A stretch of 27,764 bases of DNA from CAZULF01 sp964621215 (lineage in GTDB: Bacteria > Pseudomonadota > Gammaproteobacteria > UBA1113), in contig CAZULF010000017.1 in NCBI GenBank assembly GCA_964621215.1, positions 1-27,764 on the forward strand. The letters run 5' to 3'. Made by a program: the position numbers and the translations under genes. The first letter of the stretch is position 1. Every line of letters starts with the position of its first letter. The notes beneath the pieces are model-generated. The model was not told the DNA's origin. It saw nothing but the letters and a program-made list of their open reading frames with translations, and ran no database searches. Positions 16,293 through 24,414 of this stretch are shown here, one piece after another.

Positions 16293-18440
16293 TTGAGCTA
16301 TTTCGACCCGCTTCGTGCAGAATTGGAAAACTATATGGATCTTGGGCAAATTGCCGAGATCCATGATGCTTTCTTATTGTCTGAGCAAGCTCACCGCGGG
16401 CAATTGCGTAGTACGGGTGAAGCTTATGTTACCCATCCGGTCGCCGTGGCTACCATTTTGGCAGAAATGCGTATGGATCCCAAAAGCATCATGGCAGCTT
16501 TATTGCATGATGTGATTGAAGATACCGAAGTCGATAAAAAAACGCTTATTAGCCGTTTTGGTGAATCGGTGGCAGAACTCGTTGATGGCGTGAGTAAGCT
16601 GACTCAAATTAATTTTGAGAGCAGAGCCGAAGCACAAGCCGAGAATTTCCGCAAAATGGTGCTAGCAATGGCACAAGATTTGCGGGTGATTATTATCAAG
16701 CTGGCCGATCGCTTACACAATATGCGAACGCTAGATGCATTAGCGCCCCATAAACGTCGTCGTGTAGCCTTAGAAACGCTAGAAATTTACGCCCCGATTG
16801 CCAATCGACTCGGGATGCATGCAATGCGAGTAGAGTTGGAAGATTTAGGTTTTGCCGCGTTATATCCCATGCGTTATCGAGTATTGAGAGATGCGGTAAA
16901 AAAAGCGCGCGGCAATCGCAAAGAAATTTTAAGCGTGATCAAAAAAGCGGTCAATGATGTTCTCAGCCAAGAAACTATGCCTGAGTTTCGGTTGACGGGT
17001 AGAGAAAAGCATTTATATAGCATTTACAAAAAAATGCGAAACAAACGCATACCTTTTTCTGAAATCATGGATGTGTATGCCCTTCGTATTATTGTTGATA
17101 CGGTTGATAGCTGTTATCGCATTCTCGGCGCGGTGCATAACTTATATAAGCCAGTACCAGAGCGATTTAAAGATTATATTGCCATTCCTAAAGCTAATGG
17201 TTACCAGTCGTTACATACAACGTTATTTGGCCCTTACGGTGTTCCAATTGAAATTCAAATTCGCACAACTGAAATGCATGCCATGGCAAACAGTGGAATT
17301 GCTGCGCATTGGCTTTATAAAGCCGATGCAGGTAACTTTAATCAATCCCATATTCGTGCACAGGAATGGTTAAAGAAATTGCTGGAAATGCAGCAAAATA
17401 CCGGAAATGCGTTAGATTTTATTGAAAATGTTAAAATCGATTTATTTCCTGATGAAGTCTATGTTTTTACTCCGAAAGGAAATATTTTAGAACTACCGCA
17501 AGGTGCATCCATTGTTGATTTTGCCTATGCTATTCACACAGATGTTGGCGACTTTTGCGTTGCAGCTAAAATAAACCGACGCTTAGTCCCATTAAGCTCG
17601 CGCTTAGTGAATGGTCAAACGATTGAAATTATTACTTCACCAGGTGCACGTCCCAATCCGGCCTGGCTGAATTTCGTTGTCACCGGTAAAGCTCGAAGCG
17701 CGATTAAACATTATTTGAAACGTCAACGTCAAGTTGAATCCATTTCATTAGGTCGTCGTTTACTAGAACGTGCATTAAGCACATTGCAATTGAATTTAGA
17801 TAAAATACCCACGGCCAATATTCATCGTATTTTGAAAGAATCTGAATATGCCTCGCTGGATGAATTATTAGAATCAACCGGATTAGGAAACCAATCACCA
17901 TTAATTTTGGCACGACGTTTGGCGTTTGCGGTCAAAGATGAGAAGTTGCAAGAAGACCGAGAAAAACAAGCAGCCACACATCAATTGTCACAACAGCCTT
18001 TATTGATTAAAGGTTCTGAAGGTATGGTGGTGAATTTTGCTAAATGCTGTTATCCCTTACCTGGCGATGTGATATTGGGTGTGCTAGATGCGGGCAAAGG
18101 TATTATGGTGCATCATGAGCAATGTCAGTATATAGCGAATTTACGTAATACCGAGAAATGTATTTACTTAAGCTGGGAAGAATTAGTTTCGGGCGAGTTC
18201 CAAGTCGAATTGAAGATAGAACTGGTAAATACGCGGGGCGCCTTGGCGGAACTTACAATGGCTATTGCTAATGAACAAGCGAATATCGAAAATATTAATG
18301 TTGAAGAACATGACGGTCGATATTGTACCATTACTATGGTTATATCCGTATCTAGTCGCACTCATTTAGCAACCATAATGCGTCATATTCGAAGAATTCC
18401 AGCCGTATCAAAAATCGCACGCCAAATCGGTTCTAGATAA
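16293..18440 (+). CDS. spoT: Bifunctional (p)ppGpp synthetase/hydrolase SpoT
   Basis: 715-residue long RSH enzyme controlling the stringent response alarmone (p)ppGpp in the cytosol. The N-terminal HD hydrolase domain has HD at 72-73 in LLHDVIEDT. The synthetase domain has GREKHLYSIYKKM and an RFKD at 291-294; the RXKD signature marks bifunctional SpoT/Rel enzymes, as opposed to EXDD in RelA. The EIQIRT motif is present. TGS (about 385-450) and C-terminal ACT (about 640-712) domains follow, the TGS beginning VYVFTPKGNILELP. The chosen start is TTG 16293, because the MSYFDPLRAEL segment lines up with the N terminus of E. coli SpoT; the next Met (16335) would remove it. The Shine-Dalgarno signal is weak, so translation may be coupled to rpoZ. 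Confidence 0.96.
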   Translation: MSYFDPLRAELENYMDLGQIAEIHDAFLLSEQAHRGQLRSTGEAYVTHPVAVATILAEMRMDPKSIMAALLHDVIEDTEVDKKTLISRFGESVAELVDGVSKLTQINFESRAEAQAENFRKMVLAMAQDLRVIIIKLADRLHNMRTLDALAPHKRRRVALETLEIYAPIANRLGMHAMRVELEDLGFAALYPMRYRVLRDAVKKARGNRKEILSVIKKAVNDVLSQETMPEFRLTGREKHLYSIYKKMRNKRIPFSEIMDVYALRIIVDTVDSCYRILGAVHNLYKPVPERFKDYIAIPKANGYQSLHTTLFGPYGVPIEIQIRTTEMHAMANSGIAAHWLYKADAGNFNQSHIRAQEWLKKLLEMQQNTGNALDFIENVKIDLFPDEVYVFTPKGNILELPQGASIVDFAYAIHTDVGDFCVAAKINRRLVPLSSRLVNGQTIEIITSPGARPNPAWLNFVVTGKARSAIKHYLKRQRQVESISLGRRLLERALSTLQLNLDKIPTANIHRILKESEYASLDELLESTGLGNQSPLILARRLAFAVKDEKLQEDREKQAATHQLSQQPLLIKGSEGMVVNFAKCCYPLPGDVILGVLDAGKGIMVHHEQCQYIANLRNTEKCIYLSWEELVSGEFQVELKIELVNTRGALAELTMAIANEQANIENINVEEHDGRYCTITMVISVSSRTHLATIMRHIRRIPAVSKIARQIGSR

Positions 18441-18490
18441 GCTCTTTCACGTTTTCAAGAGAGGGCGCTTAACTCAAAGGAGATCCACCT

Positions 18491-18886
18491 ATGTTGCAAC
18501 GAAAAATGATTAATACATCACAGGCACCAGAAGCCATTGGGACCTATTCACAAGCTGTGCGAGTGGGTGATACTGTCTACATTTCGGGACAAATCCCACT
18601 TAATCCTGAAACACAACTGTTGGTTGAGGGCTCATTCAAAAAACAGTTATACCAAGCTTTTGACAATCTGCAAGCTATTTGTGAAGCAGCAGGCGGCAAG
18701 CTTAATGATATTGTTAAGTTGAATATTTATCTGTTGGATTTAAAAGAATTTCCTATAGTGAATGCGGTAATGGCAGAATATTTTAATGAACCTTATCCTG
18801 CCAGAGCAGTCTTGGGAGTAGCAAGTTTGCCAAAGAATGCGTCTGTTGAAATGGATGCGATTATGGTGCTGAGTAATCATGGTTGA
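18491..18886 (+). CDS. ridA: RidA family reactive enamine/imine deaminase
   Basis: Trimeric YjgF/YER057c/UK114 protein that hydrolyses reactive enamine and imine intermediates such as 2-aminoacrylate, protecting PLP enzymes. At 131 residues it is typical. Key residues are Arg105 in PYPARAVLGV, which binds the substrate carboxylate, and Glu120 in NASVEMDA. The N-terminal segment APEAIGTYSQAV is also diagnostic. ATG 18491 is preceded by AAAGGAG (18476-18482) with an 8-nt spacer, one of the strongest ribosome sites in the window. It lies 50 bp after spoT with no terminator between; spoT-ridA adjacency is common in gammaproteobacteria. Confidence 0.96.
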   Translation: MLQRKMINTSQAPEAIGTYSQAVRVGDTVYISGQIPLNPETQLLVEGSFKKQLYQAFDNLQAICEAAGGKLNDIVKLNIYLLDLKEFPIVNAVMAEYFNEPYPARAVLGVASLPKNASVEMDAIMVLSNHG

Positions 18887-18919
18887 TAAACAGATCCTAG
18901 ATAATTATTGGAATTTTGT

Positions 18920-21763
18920 ATGAAAACAATTGAAATACGTGGTGCGAGAACACACAACCTAAAAAATATCGATTTGGTATTACCTAGAGACAAATTGATC
19001 GTTATTACGGGTTTATCGGGTTCGGGTAAATCGTCGCTTGCTTTTGATACCTTGTATGCAGAAGGTCAACGACGTTATGTTGAATCCCTTTCTTCGTATG
19101 CACGCCAATTTTTATCAATGATGGATAAACCAGATGTTGATCATATTGAAGGTTTATCACCGGCAATTTCCATCGAACAGAAAGCTACCTCACATAATCC
19201 ACGTTCAACGGTAGGAACCATTACTGAGATATACGATTATTTACGCTTATTATTTGCTAGAGTAGGGCAGCCGCATTGTCCAGAACACGATACATTGCTG
19301 GAGGCACAGACCATTAGTCAAATGGTAGATCAATTACTGGCTTTACCCGATGAAACTAAAATTATGATTTTGGCTCCTATTGTGAAAGAGCGCAAAGGTG
19401 AGCATGTTGAGTTATTTCAAAAATTACGAGCGCAAGGTTTTGTGCGTGCACGAGTGAATGGGGGAGTTGTTGAATTAGATGATGCGCCAGTATTAGCTTT
19501 ACGTAAAAAACATACCATTGAAGTAGTGATCGACCGAGTTAAAATCAAGCAGGAAGTAGCGCAGCGATTAGCTGAATCATTAGAAACCGCCTGCAATTTA
19601 GCGGAAGGGATTGCGCAAATTGCTTTTATTGATGATCCAAAACGGAATGAATTAATTTTTTCTTCTAAATTTGCTTGTCCATTATGCGGTTATAGCTTAG
19701 TTGAATTAGAACCCCGTCTTTTTTCCTTCAATAGCCCTTCGGGAGCGTGCCCTGATTGCGATGGCTTAGGAGTAAAACAATTTTTTGATGAAAGACGAAT
19801 TGTGCATGAACCCAGCGTCAGTTTAGCCGCAGGCGCAGTGCGTGGCTGGGATCGTCGTAGCACGTATTATTTTAATTTATTAGTAGGGCTATCGGAGCAT
19901 TATGGTTTTAGTGTCGACACGCCCTTTGAACAATTACCTAAACGCATACAAGATGCTATTTTACATGGTACCGGTAAAGAAGAAATCGATTTTAGTTATT
20001 TAACTACCACAGGGAAAGTGGTTCGTAAACGTCATCCCTTTGAGGGAGTCATCTCAGTGATCGAACGACGTTATCATGAAACTGACTCAGGCACTATGCG
20101 TGAAGAATTGGCTAAATATTTAAGTATTAGTCCGTGTCGCAGCTGTCATGGCACACGTTTACGCCAAGAAGCACGTCATGTGTATGTGAATGAAAAGTCG
20201 TTACCAGAAATTAGTGCCTTATCAATCAGCAAGGCATTACAATTTTTTGAAAAGCTAGATTTACCCGGATATCGTGGTGAAATTGCTGCAAAAGTACAAA
20301 AAGAATTATGTAATCGTTTGGGTTTTTTAGTTAATGTTGGATTAAATTATTTAACATTGGATCGTAGTGCCGAAACGCTTTCTGGCGGTGAAGCACAACG
20401 CATTCGCTTAGCAAGCCAAATCGGTGCGGGTTTAGTTGGAGTAATGTATATTTTGGATGAGCCTTCTATTGGTTTGCATCAACGCGATAATGAACGTTTG
20501 CTCAATAGCTTATTACGGTTGCGCGATTTAGGTAATACCGTTATCGTAGTTGAACACGATGAAGATGCTATTATGAGCGCCGATCATGTGGTTGATATTG
20601 GTCCTGGTGCCGGGGTGCATGGGGGTAAAATTGTAGCACAGGGCACGCCTGAACACATTATGCAGCATGCCGATTCGATTACGGGACAATACCTTTCAGG
20701 TAAGCGCGCTATTAAAATCCCTAAAAGATGTGTGCAATCGGATTTTACTAAAATGTTGCGTATACGTGGCGCGCATGGTAATAATCTGAAGCATGTCGAT
20801 GTTGATATTCCTATTGGATTGATGACGTGCGTCACGGGCGTTTCTGGTTCAGGTAAATCTACATTGATTAATGATACATTGTATCCTGCAGCGGCGCGCG
20901 AGCTGAATGGTGCGACTCAAACTGAACCAGCACCGCACGACAAGATCACTGGACTATCTCATTTTGATAAAGTGATTGATATCGATCAAAGTCCTATTGG
21001 CCGCACACCACGTTCTAATCCAGCAACCTATACCGGGATTTTCACGCATATTCGCGAATTATTTGCCGCTACTCCAGAAGCCCGTGCGCGTGGTTACTTA
21101 GTGGGTCGTTTTAGTTTTAATGTGAAAGGTGGACGTTGCGAAGCGTGCCAGGGCGATGGTTTAATCAAAGTAGAAATGCATTTTTTACCTGATGTGTATG
21201 TGATGTGTGATGTTTGCAAAGGCAAACGTTACAACCGCGAAACGTTAGACATTTTATATAAAGGCAAAAATATTAATGACGTTTTGAGTATGACGGTTGA
21301 AGATGCTCTAGCATTTTTTGGTCCAGTACCTTCTATTGCACGTAAAATACAAACACTGATGGACGTTGGTTTATCTTATATTTGTTTAGGTCAAAGCGCG
21401 ACGACATTATCAGGCGGTGAGGCACAGCGAGTGAAATTAGCGAAAGAATTATCGCGTCGGGATACAGGTGATACGCTTTATATTTTGGATGAACCCACAA
21501 CCGGATTACATTTTTATGATATCGAACAATTACTGATTGTCTTACATCGTTTACGCGATCATGGTAATACGGTAGTGATTATTGAACATAATTTAGATGT
21601 GATTAAAACCGCAGATTGGATTATTGACTTAGGCCCTGAAGGCGGTGAAGGTGGTGGACAAATTATTGCAACCGGAACGCCTGAGGATGTTGCTGCGAAC
21701 GCTGCCTCTGAAACAGGTCGGTTTTTGAAGCTGTTTTTGAAGAAACGTGGGGTGACAATGTGA
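18920..21763 (+). CDS. uvrA: Excinuclease ABC subunit A
   Basis: Damage-recognition ATPase of nucleotide excision repair, working as a UvrA2-UvrB complex that scans DNA and loads UvrB. At 947 residues from ATG 18920 it is full length; an in-frame TTG at 18908 is less likely because family members start at MKTIEIRGARTHNLKN. Both ABC ATPase modules are intact: Walker A GLSGSGKSS near 31-39 and GVSGSGKST in the second half, with signatures LSGGEAQRIRLA and LSGGEAQRVKLA. The zinc modules CPLC...CPDC and CEAC...CDVC are present. It follows ridA by 33 bp on the same strand. In many gammaproteobacteria uvrA carries a LexA box; I do not see one here. Confidence 0.99.
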   Translation: MKTIEIRGARTHNLKNIDLVLPRDKLIVITGLSGSGKSSLAFDTLYAEGQRRYVESLSSYARQFLSMMDKPDVDHIEGLSPAISIEQKATSHNPRSTVGTITEIYDYLRLLFARVGQPHCPEHDTLLEAQTISQMVDQLLALPDETKIMILAPIVKERKGEHVELFQKLRAQGFVRARVNGGVVELDDAPVLALRKKHTIEVVIDRVKIKQEVAQRLAESLETACNLAEGIAQIAFIDDPKRNELIFSSKFACPLCGYSLVELEPRLFSFNSPSGACPDCDGLGVKQFFDERRIVHEPSVSLAAGAVRGWDRRSTYYFNLLVGLSEHYGFSVDTPFEQLPKRIQDAILHGTGKEEIDFSYLTTTGKVVRKRHPFEGVISVIERRYHETDSGTMREELAKYLSISPCRSCHGTRLRQEARHVYVNEKSLPEISALSISKALQFFEKLDLPGYRGEIAAKVQKELCNRLGFLVNVGLNYLTLDRSAETLSGGEAQRIRLASQIGAGLVGVMYILDEPSIGLHQRDNERLLNSLLRLRDLGNTVIVVEHDEDAIMSADHVVDIGPGAGVHGGKIVAQGTPEHIMQHADSITGQYLSGKRAIKIPKRCVQSDFTKMLRIRGAHGNNLKHVDVDIPIGLMTCVTGVSGSGKSTLINDTLYPAAARELNGATQTEPAPHDKITGLSHFDKVIDIDQSPIGRTPRSNPATYTGIFTHIRELFAATPEARARGYLVGRFSFNVKGGRCEACQGDGLIKVEMHFLPDVYVMCDVCKGKRYNRETLDILYKGKNINDVLSMTVEDALAFFGPVPSIARKIQTLMDVGLSYICLGQSATTLSGGEAQRVKLAKELSRRDTGDTLYILDEPTTGLHFYDIEQLLIVLHRLRDHGNTVVIIEHNLDVIKTADWIIDLGPEGGEGGGQIIATGTPEDVAANAASETGRFLKLFLKKRGVTM

Positions 21764-21817
21764 ATGAATTGACCTTGCAGGCTGCATGAGATAGATAAAT
21801 ATTTTGGATGCTAACTT

Positions 21818-22450
21818 ATGAACGAAACTAACATCACAACTTTCCAATTACCAGGCCCTGCCGGTGAATTAGAAGTCATGACAGAAACCTCAGCAGAGGA
21901 TAGCAAGAATATAGTTGCTATCATTTGCCATCCACACCCACTATTCGGCGGCACTATGTCGAATAAAGTGGTGTCGACGCTGGCTCGTACATTGAAAGAA
22001 ATGCATATACCCACAGTGCGTTTTAATTTTCGCGGTGTTGGCAAAAGCACAGGACAGCATGATGAAGGTATAGGTGAAATAGATGACTTACTAACCGTTA
22101 TCGCATGGGTAAAAGCAGTAAAACCTGATTGTGCATTATGGTTAGCGGGATTCTCATTTGGCTCCAGCATTGCTGCAAAAGTCGCTGCTACCGGTGTAGC
22201 TGAGAGACTCATTAGTATTGCGCCACCGGTTATGCGCTGGGGTTTCGATAAAATTAGAATAATGCCGTGTCCCTGGTTGGTTGTGCAAGGCGATCATGAT
22301 GAAGTAGTGCCAGCAGAGGAAGTATTTACCTGGTTTGCGCAATATCATCCAGAAGCACAAGTCATTTGCATGAAAGGAGCAAGCCATTTTTTTCATGGTC
22401 GATTAGTTGAATTACGTGAACTATTACTAAAAGCGTTAACACCATCATGA
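21818..22450 (+). CDS. Alpha/beta hydrolase (COG2945-like)
   Basis: 210-residue cytosolic alpha/beta hydrolase with the pattern of a small, widely conserved bacterial family. It shows HPHPLFGGTMSNKVV (oxyanion region), RFNFRGVGKSTG, a GIGEIDD stretch, the nucleophile elbow GFSFG with Ser113, GDHDEVVP with the candidate acid Asp159/161, and His190 in GASHFFHG. The natural substrate of the family is not known; esterase or thioesterase activity is plausible. A candidate -35 TTGACC (21769-21774) with a poor -10 lies upstream. Its stop overlaps the start of zapE in an ATGA arrangement, so the two are translationally coupled. Confidence 0.9.
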   Translation: MNETNITTFQLPGPAGELEVMTETSAEDSKNIVAIICHPHPLFGGTMSNKVVSTLARTLKEMHIPTVRFNFRGVGKSTGQHDEGIGEIDDLLTVIAWVKAVKPDCALWLAGFSFGSSIAAKVAATGVAERLISIAPPVMRWGFDKIRIMPCPWLVVQGDHDEVVPAEEVFTWFAQYHPEAQVICMKGASHFFHGRLVELRELLLKALTPS

Positions 22451-23571
22451 CACCACTAGAATATTACCAACAGGCATTAGCCCTCGGAAAATTGCAGCCT
22501 GATCCCGAGCAGGCAGAAGCGATGCAGCATTTACAAGTGTTATACGATAATTTGCTAGCAAGGCAACAGCAGCAACAACGTCTAAGTTATCGCGTATTAC
22601 GTTACATTAGACCGCATCCTCCGGTGCAAGGCCTCTATTTATGGGGTAGCGTGGGTATTGGCAAAACGCATTTAATGGATATGTTTTATCATAGCTTGCC
22701 CTTCACCAATAAACTACGTATGCACTTCCATCATTTTATGAAAATGGTGCATTTAAAATTGAATGATCTGCAGGGACATCCGGATCCATTAAAAAGTATT
22801 GCAATAGAATTAGCGAAAACTACACAAATTCTGTGTTTTGACGAATTGTTTGTATCGGAAATTGGTGATGCTATGTTGCTGAGTGGTTTATTTGAGGCGT
22901 TGTTTGCACACGGCGTAACATTAGTTGCCACATCCAACAGTACACCAGAAAATTTATATTGGAATGGTTTGCAACGTAGCCGATTTTTACCGTTTATTGA
23001 TTTATTGCAACAGCAAACGAAAGTTATTCATCTCGACACGGCCAAAGATTATCGCTTAGATTATTTAAAGCAGGTAGGTAGTTACTTTTGTCCGTTGGAT
23101 GAGAAAGCAGAAGAGCATCTATCGACTTTTTATCAACAACTCAGTCATTCCGATGTAGCGCAACCAGGACAAATCATCATTAACGATCGGCCTATCCATT
23201 ATCGCGCCCAAAGTGGTGATATCATTTGGTTTGATTTTAGTGACTTATGCCAGGTTCCTCGTAGTCAATTAGATTACCTGGTGATTGCCGATCAATTCCA
23301 TACCGTATTGCTCAGTAATGTGCCAAAAATCGACAAAGAGCAATACAATTTGTTAACCTATTTTATCAGCTTGGTAGATGTATTTTACGATAGCCATGTT
23401 AAACTGATTTTATCAGCAGCAGTGCCAATTGAAGCGCTAGCTCCTGAGGCAGGCGAATTGGCCTTTGCTTTTAAAAGAACACAGAGCCGTTTGCAAGAAA
23501 TGCAATCGGAAGCCTATTGGCATAGGCATCATACGCAGTATCTGAAAAAGGAGCATATTGATGGCGACTGA
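22447..23571 (+). CDS. zapE: Cell division protein ZapE (AFG1-like ATPase)
   Basis: 374-residue AFG1/LACE1-type AAA ATPase. In E. coli ZapE associates with FtsZ and the Z ring and matters under low oxygen and heat. Walker A is GSVGIGKT at 67-74 in LYLWGSVGIGKTHLMDMFY. Walker B is ILCFDELFVSEIGDAMLL; the usual family sequence is CFDEFxVxDIxDAM, so small substitutions are present. ATSNSTPENLYWNGLQRSRFLP provides the sensor and arginine region. A Gln-run (QQQQQ near residue 40) is a minor oddity. It overlaps the hydrolase gene by 4 bp at its start and the zinc-ribbon gene by 11 bp at its end, making a tightly coupled trio. Confidence 0.95.
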   Translation: MTPLEYYQQALALGKLQPDPEQAEAMQHLQVLYDNLLARQQQQQRLSYRVLRYIRPHPPVQGLYLWGSVGIGKTHLMDMFYHSLPFTNKLRMHFHHFMKMVHLKLNDLQGHPDPLKSIAIELAKTTQILCFDELFVSEIGDAMLLSGLFEALFAHGVTLVATSNSTPENLYWNGLQRSRFLPFIDLLQQQTKVIHLDTAKDYRLDYLKQVGSYFCPLDEKAEEHLSTFYQQLSHSDVAQPGQIIINDRPIHYRAQSGDIIWFDFSDLCQVPRSQLDYLVIADQFHTVLLSNVPKIDKEQYNLLTYFISLVDVFYDSHVKLILSAAVPIEALAPEAGELAFAFKRTQSRLQEMQSEAYWHRHHTQYLKKEHIDGD

Positions 23572-24262
23572 TATGGATCAATCAAATTTAATAAGTTCAG
23601 CTGAACAAATGGCCGAATATGCCATGAAAAACATTTATGAACGGGATATTTCCGCGGATGATTTTTATTTTTTAATGTCGCAATACCCTTTCGTAGTCGT
23701 GTGCAACAGTGATTATGCCTATATCGATCCAGACGACAATCCAAAACGAATACGCACAAAAAATGGTTGGACCATGATTATTTATAAAGATGCTATTTGT
23801 TTGGGCACTAATTTTTTAGAAGCCGAAAAATTTCAATATGAGCATGGTAAAAGAGGTTTGGCTGCATGGGAAGACTTACATTTTAAATGCCCAAAATGCG
23901 GTAATAAAGATGAAAAAGCATTAAAAGAATCGGGTGCTAAAAATGAAGATATTTATAGCTGTCCTAAATGTGGCTTTAAGCCCGAGCAGGGAGTGAAAGG
24001 TTTTGGCACTTTGAGCAAGCAGGCGATTGACGCTGTAATTGAAATGGTGGAGTATATTCGCCAACATAAAAAATGGTCTGCAGTGGAAATTATTGTAGGT
24101 CATTATCCTGTGCAACGCGATACATGGATTATTTGCTCTTTATTCGATTATCCCGTCGCGGGTTTTGATCCTAAACCAGAAGATAGGGTGGTAAAAAGCT
24201 GGTTCGATAAAATTCGCGATCGTATTTTGTATCCGCCAGAGAAGCCGATTATTTACCGTTAG
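23561..24262 (+). CDS. Uncharacterised protein with a four-cysteine zinc ribbon
   Basis: 233-residue protein I do not recognise as a named family. A CPKC pair at 110-113 and another at 134-137 form a probable zinc ribbon in the middle of the chain, each followed by Gly (CPKCGN, CPKCGF). The flanks are mixed alpha/beta and rich in aromatic residues. Nothing suggests secretion or a membrane segment. The ATG at 23561 has AAGGAG at 23548-23553 with a 7-nt spacer and overlaps the end of zapE by 11 bp; a TTG directly before it is less likely. Conserved-looking coupling with zapE hints at a shared role, possibly in nucleic-acid or protein binding, but this is inference only. Confidence 0.8.
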   Translation: MATDMDQSNLISSAEQMAEYAMKNIYERDISADDFYFLMSQYPFVVVCNSDYAYIDPDDNPKRIRTKNGWTMIIYKDAICLGTNFLEAEKFQYEHGKRGLAAWEDLHFKCPKCGNKDEKALKESGAKNEDIYSCPKCGFKPEQGVKGFGTLSKQAIDAVIEMVEYIRQHKKWSAVEIIVGHYPVQRDTWIICSLFDYPVAGFDPKPEDRVVKSWFDKIRDRILYPPEKPIIYR

Positions 24263-24292
24263 TATCGAACGTTGTCGTGTCAGAGTAATCCT

Positions 24293-24410
24293 ATTGTCAT
24301 GCCAGCGTAGGCTGGCATCCAGGCTGTTGCTACGCGTTTAAACCTTGTGCCATCGAAGCCTGGAGTGAAGCGTGTGAGGCAGTGATGCCAGTCAGCGCTG
24401 GCATGACAAT
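24293..24410. mobile_element. 118-bp MITE-like inverted-repeat element (GCCAGC family)
   Basis: The 27-bp arms at 24293-24319 and 24384-24410 are inverted copies matching at 24 of 27 positions, with a perfect outer 15 bp (ATTGTCATGCCAGCG/CGCTGGCATGACAAT). Each arm is itself a small palindrome (ATGCCAGC...GCTGGCAT). A half-copy stands at 5821-5846. There is no coding frame. It fills most of the gap between two convergent genes, ending 4 bp from the stop of the minus-strand gene, and could serve as a bidirectional transcription stop. Confidence 0.65.
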
Positions 24411-24414
24411 GAAC

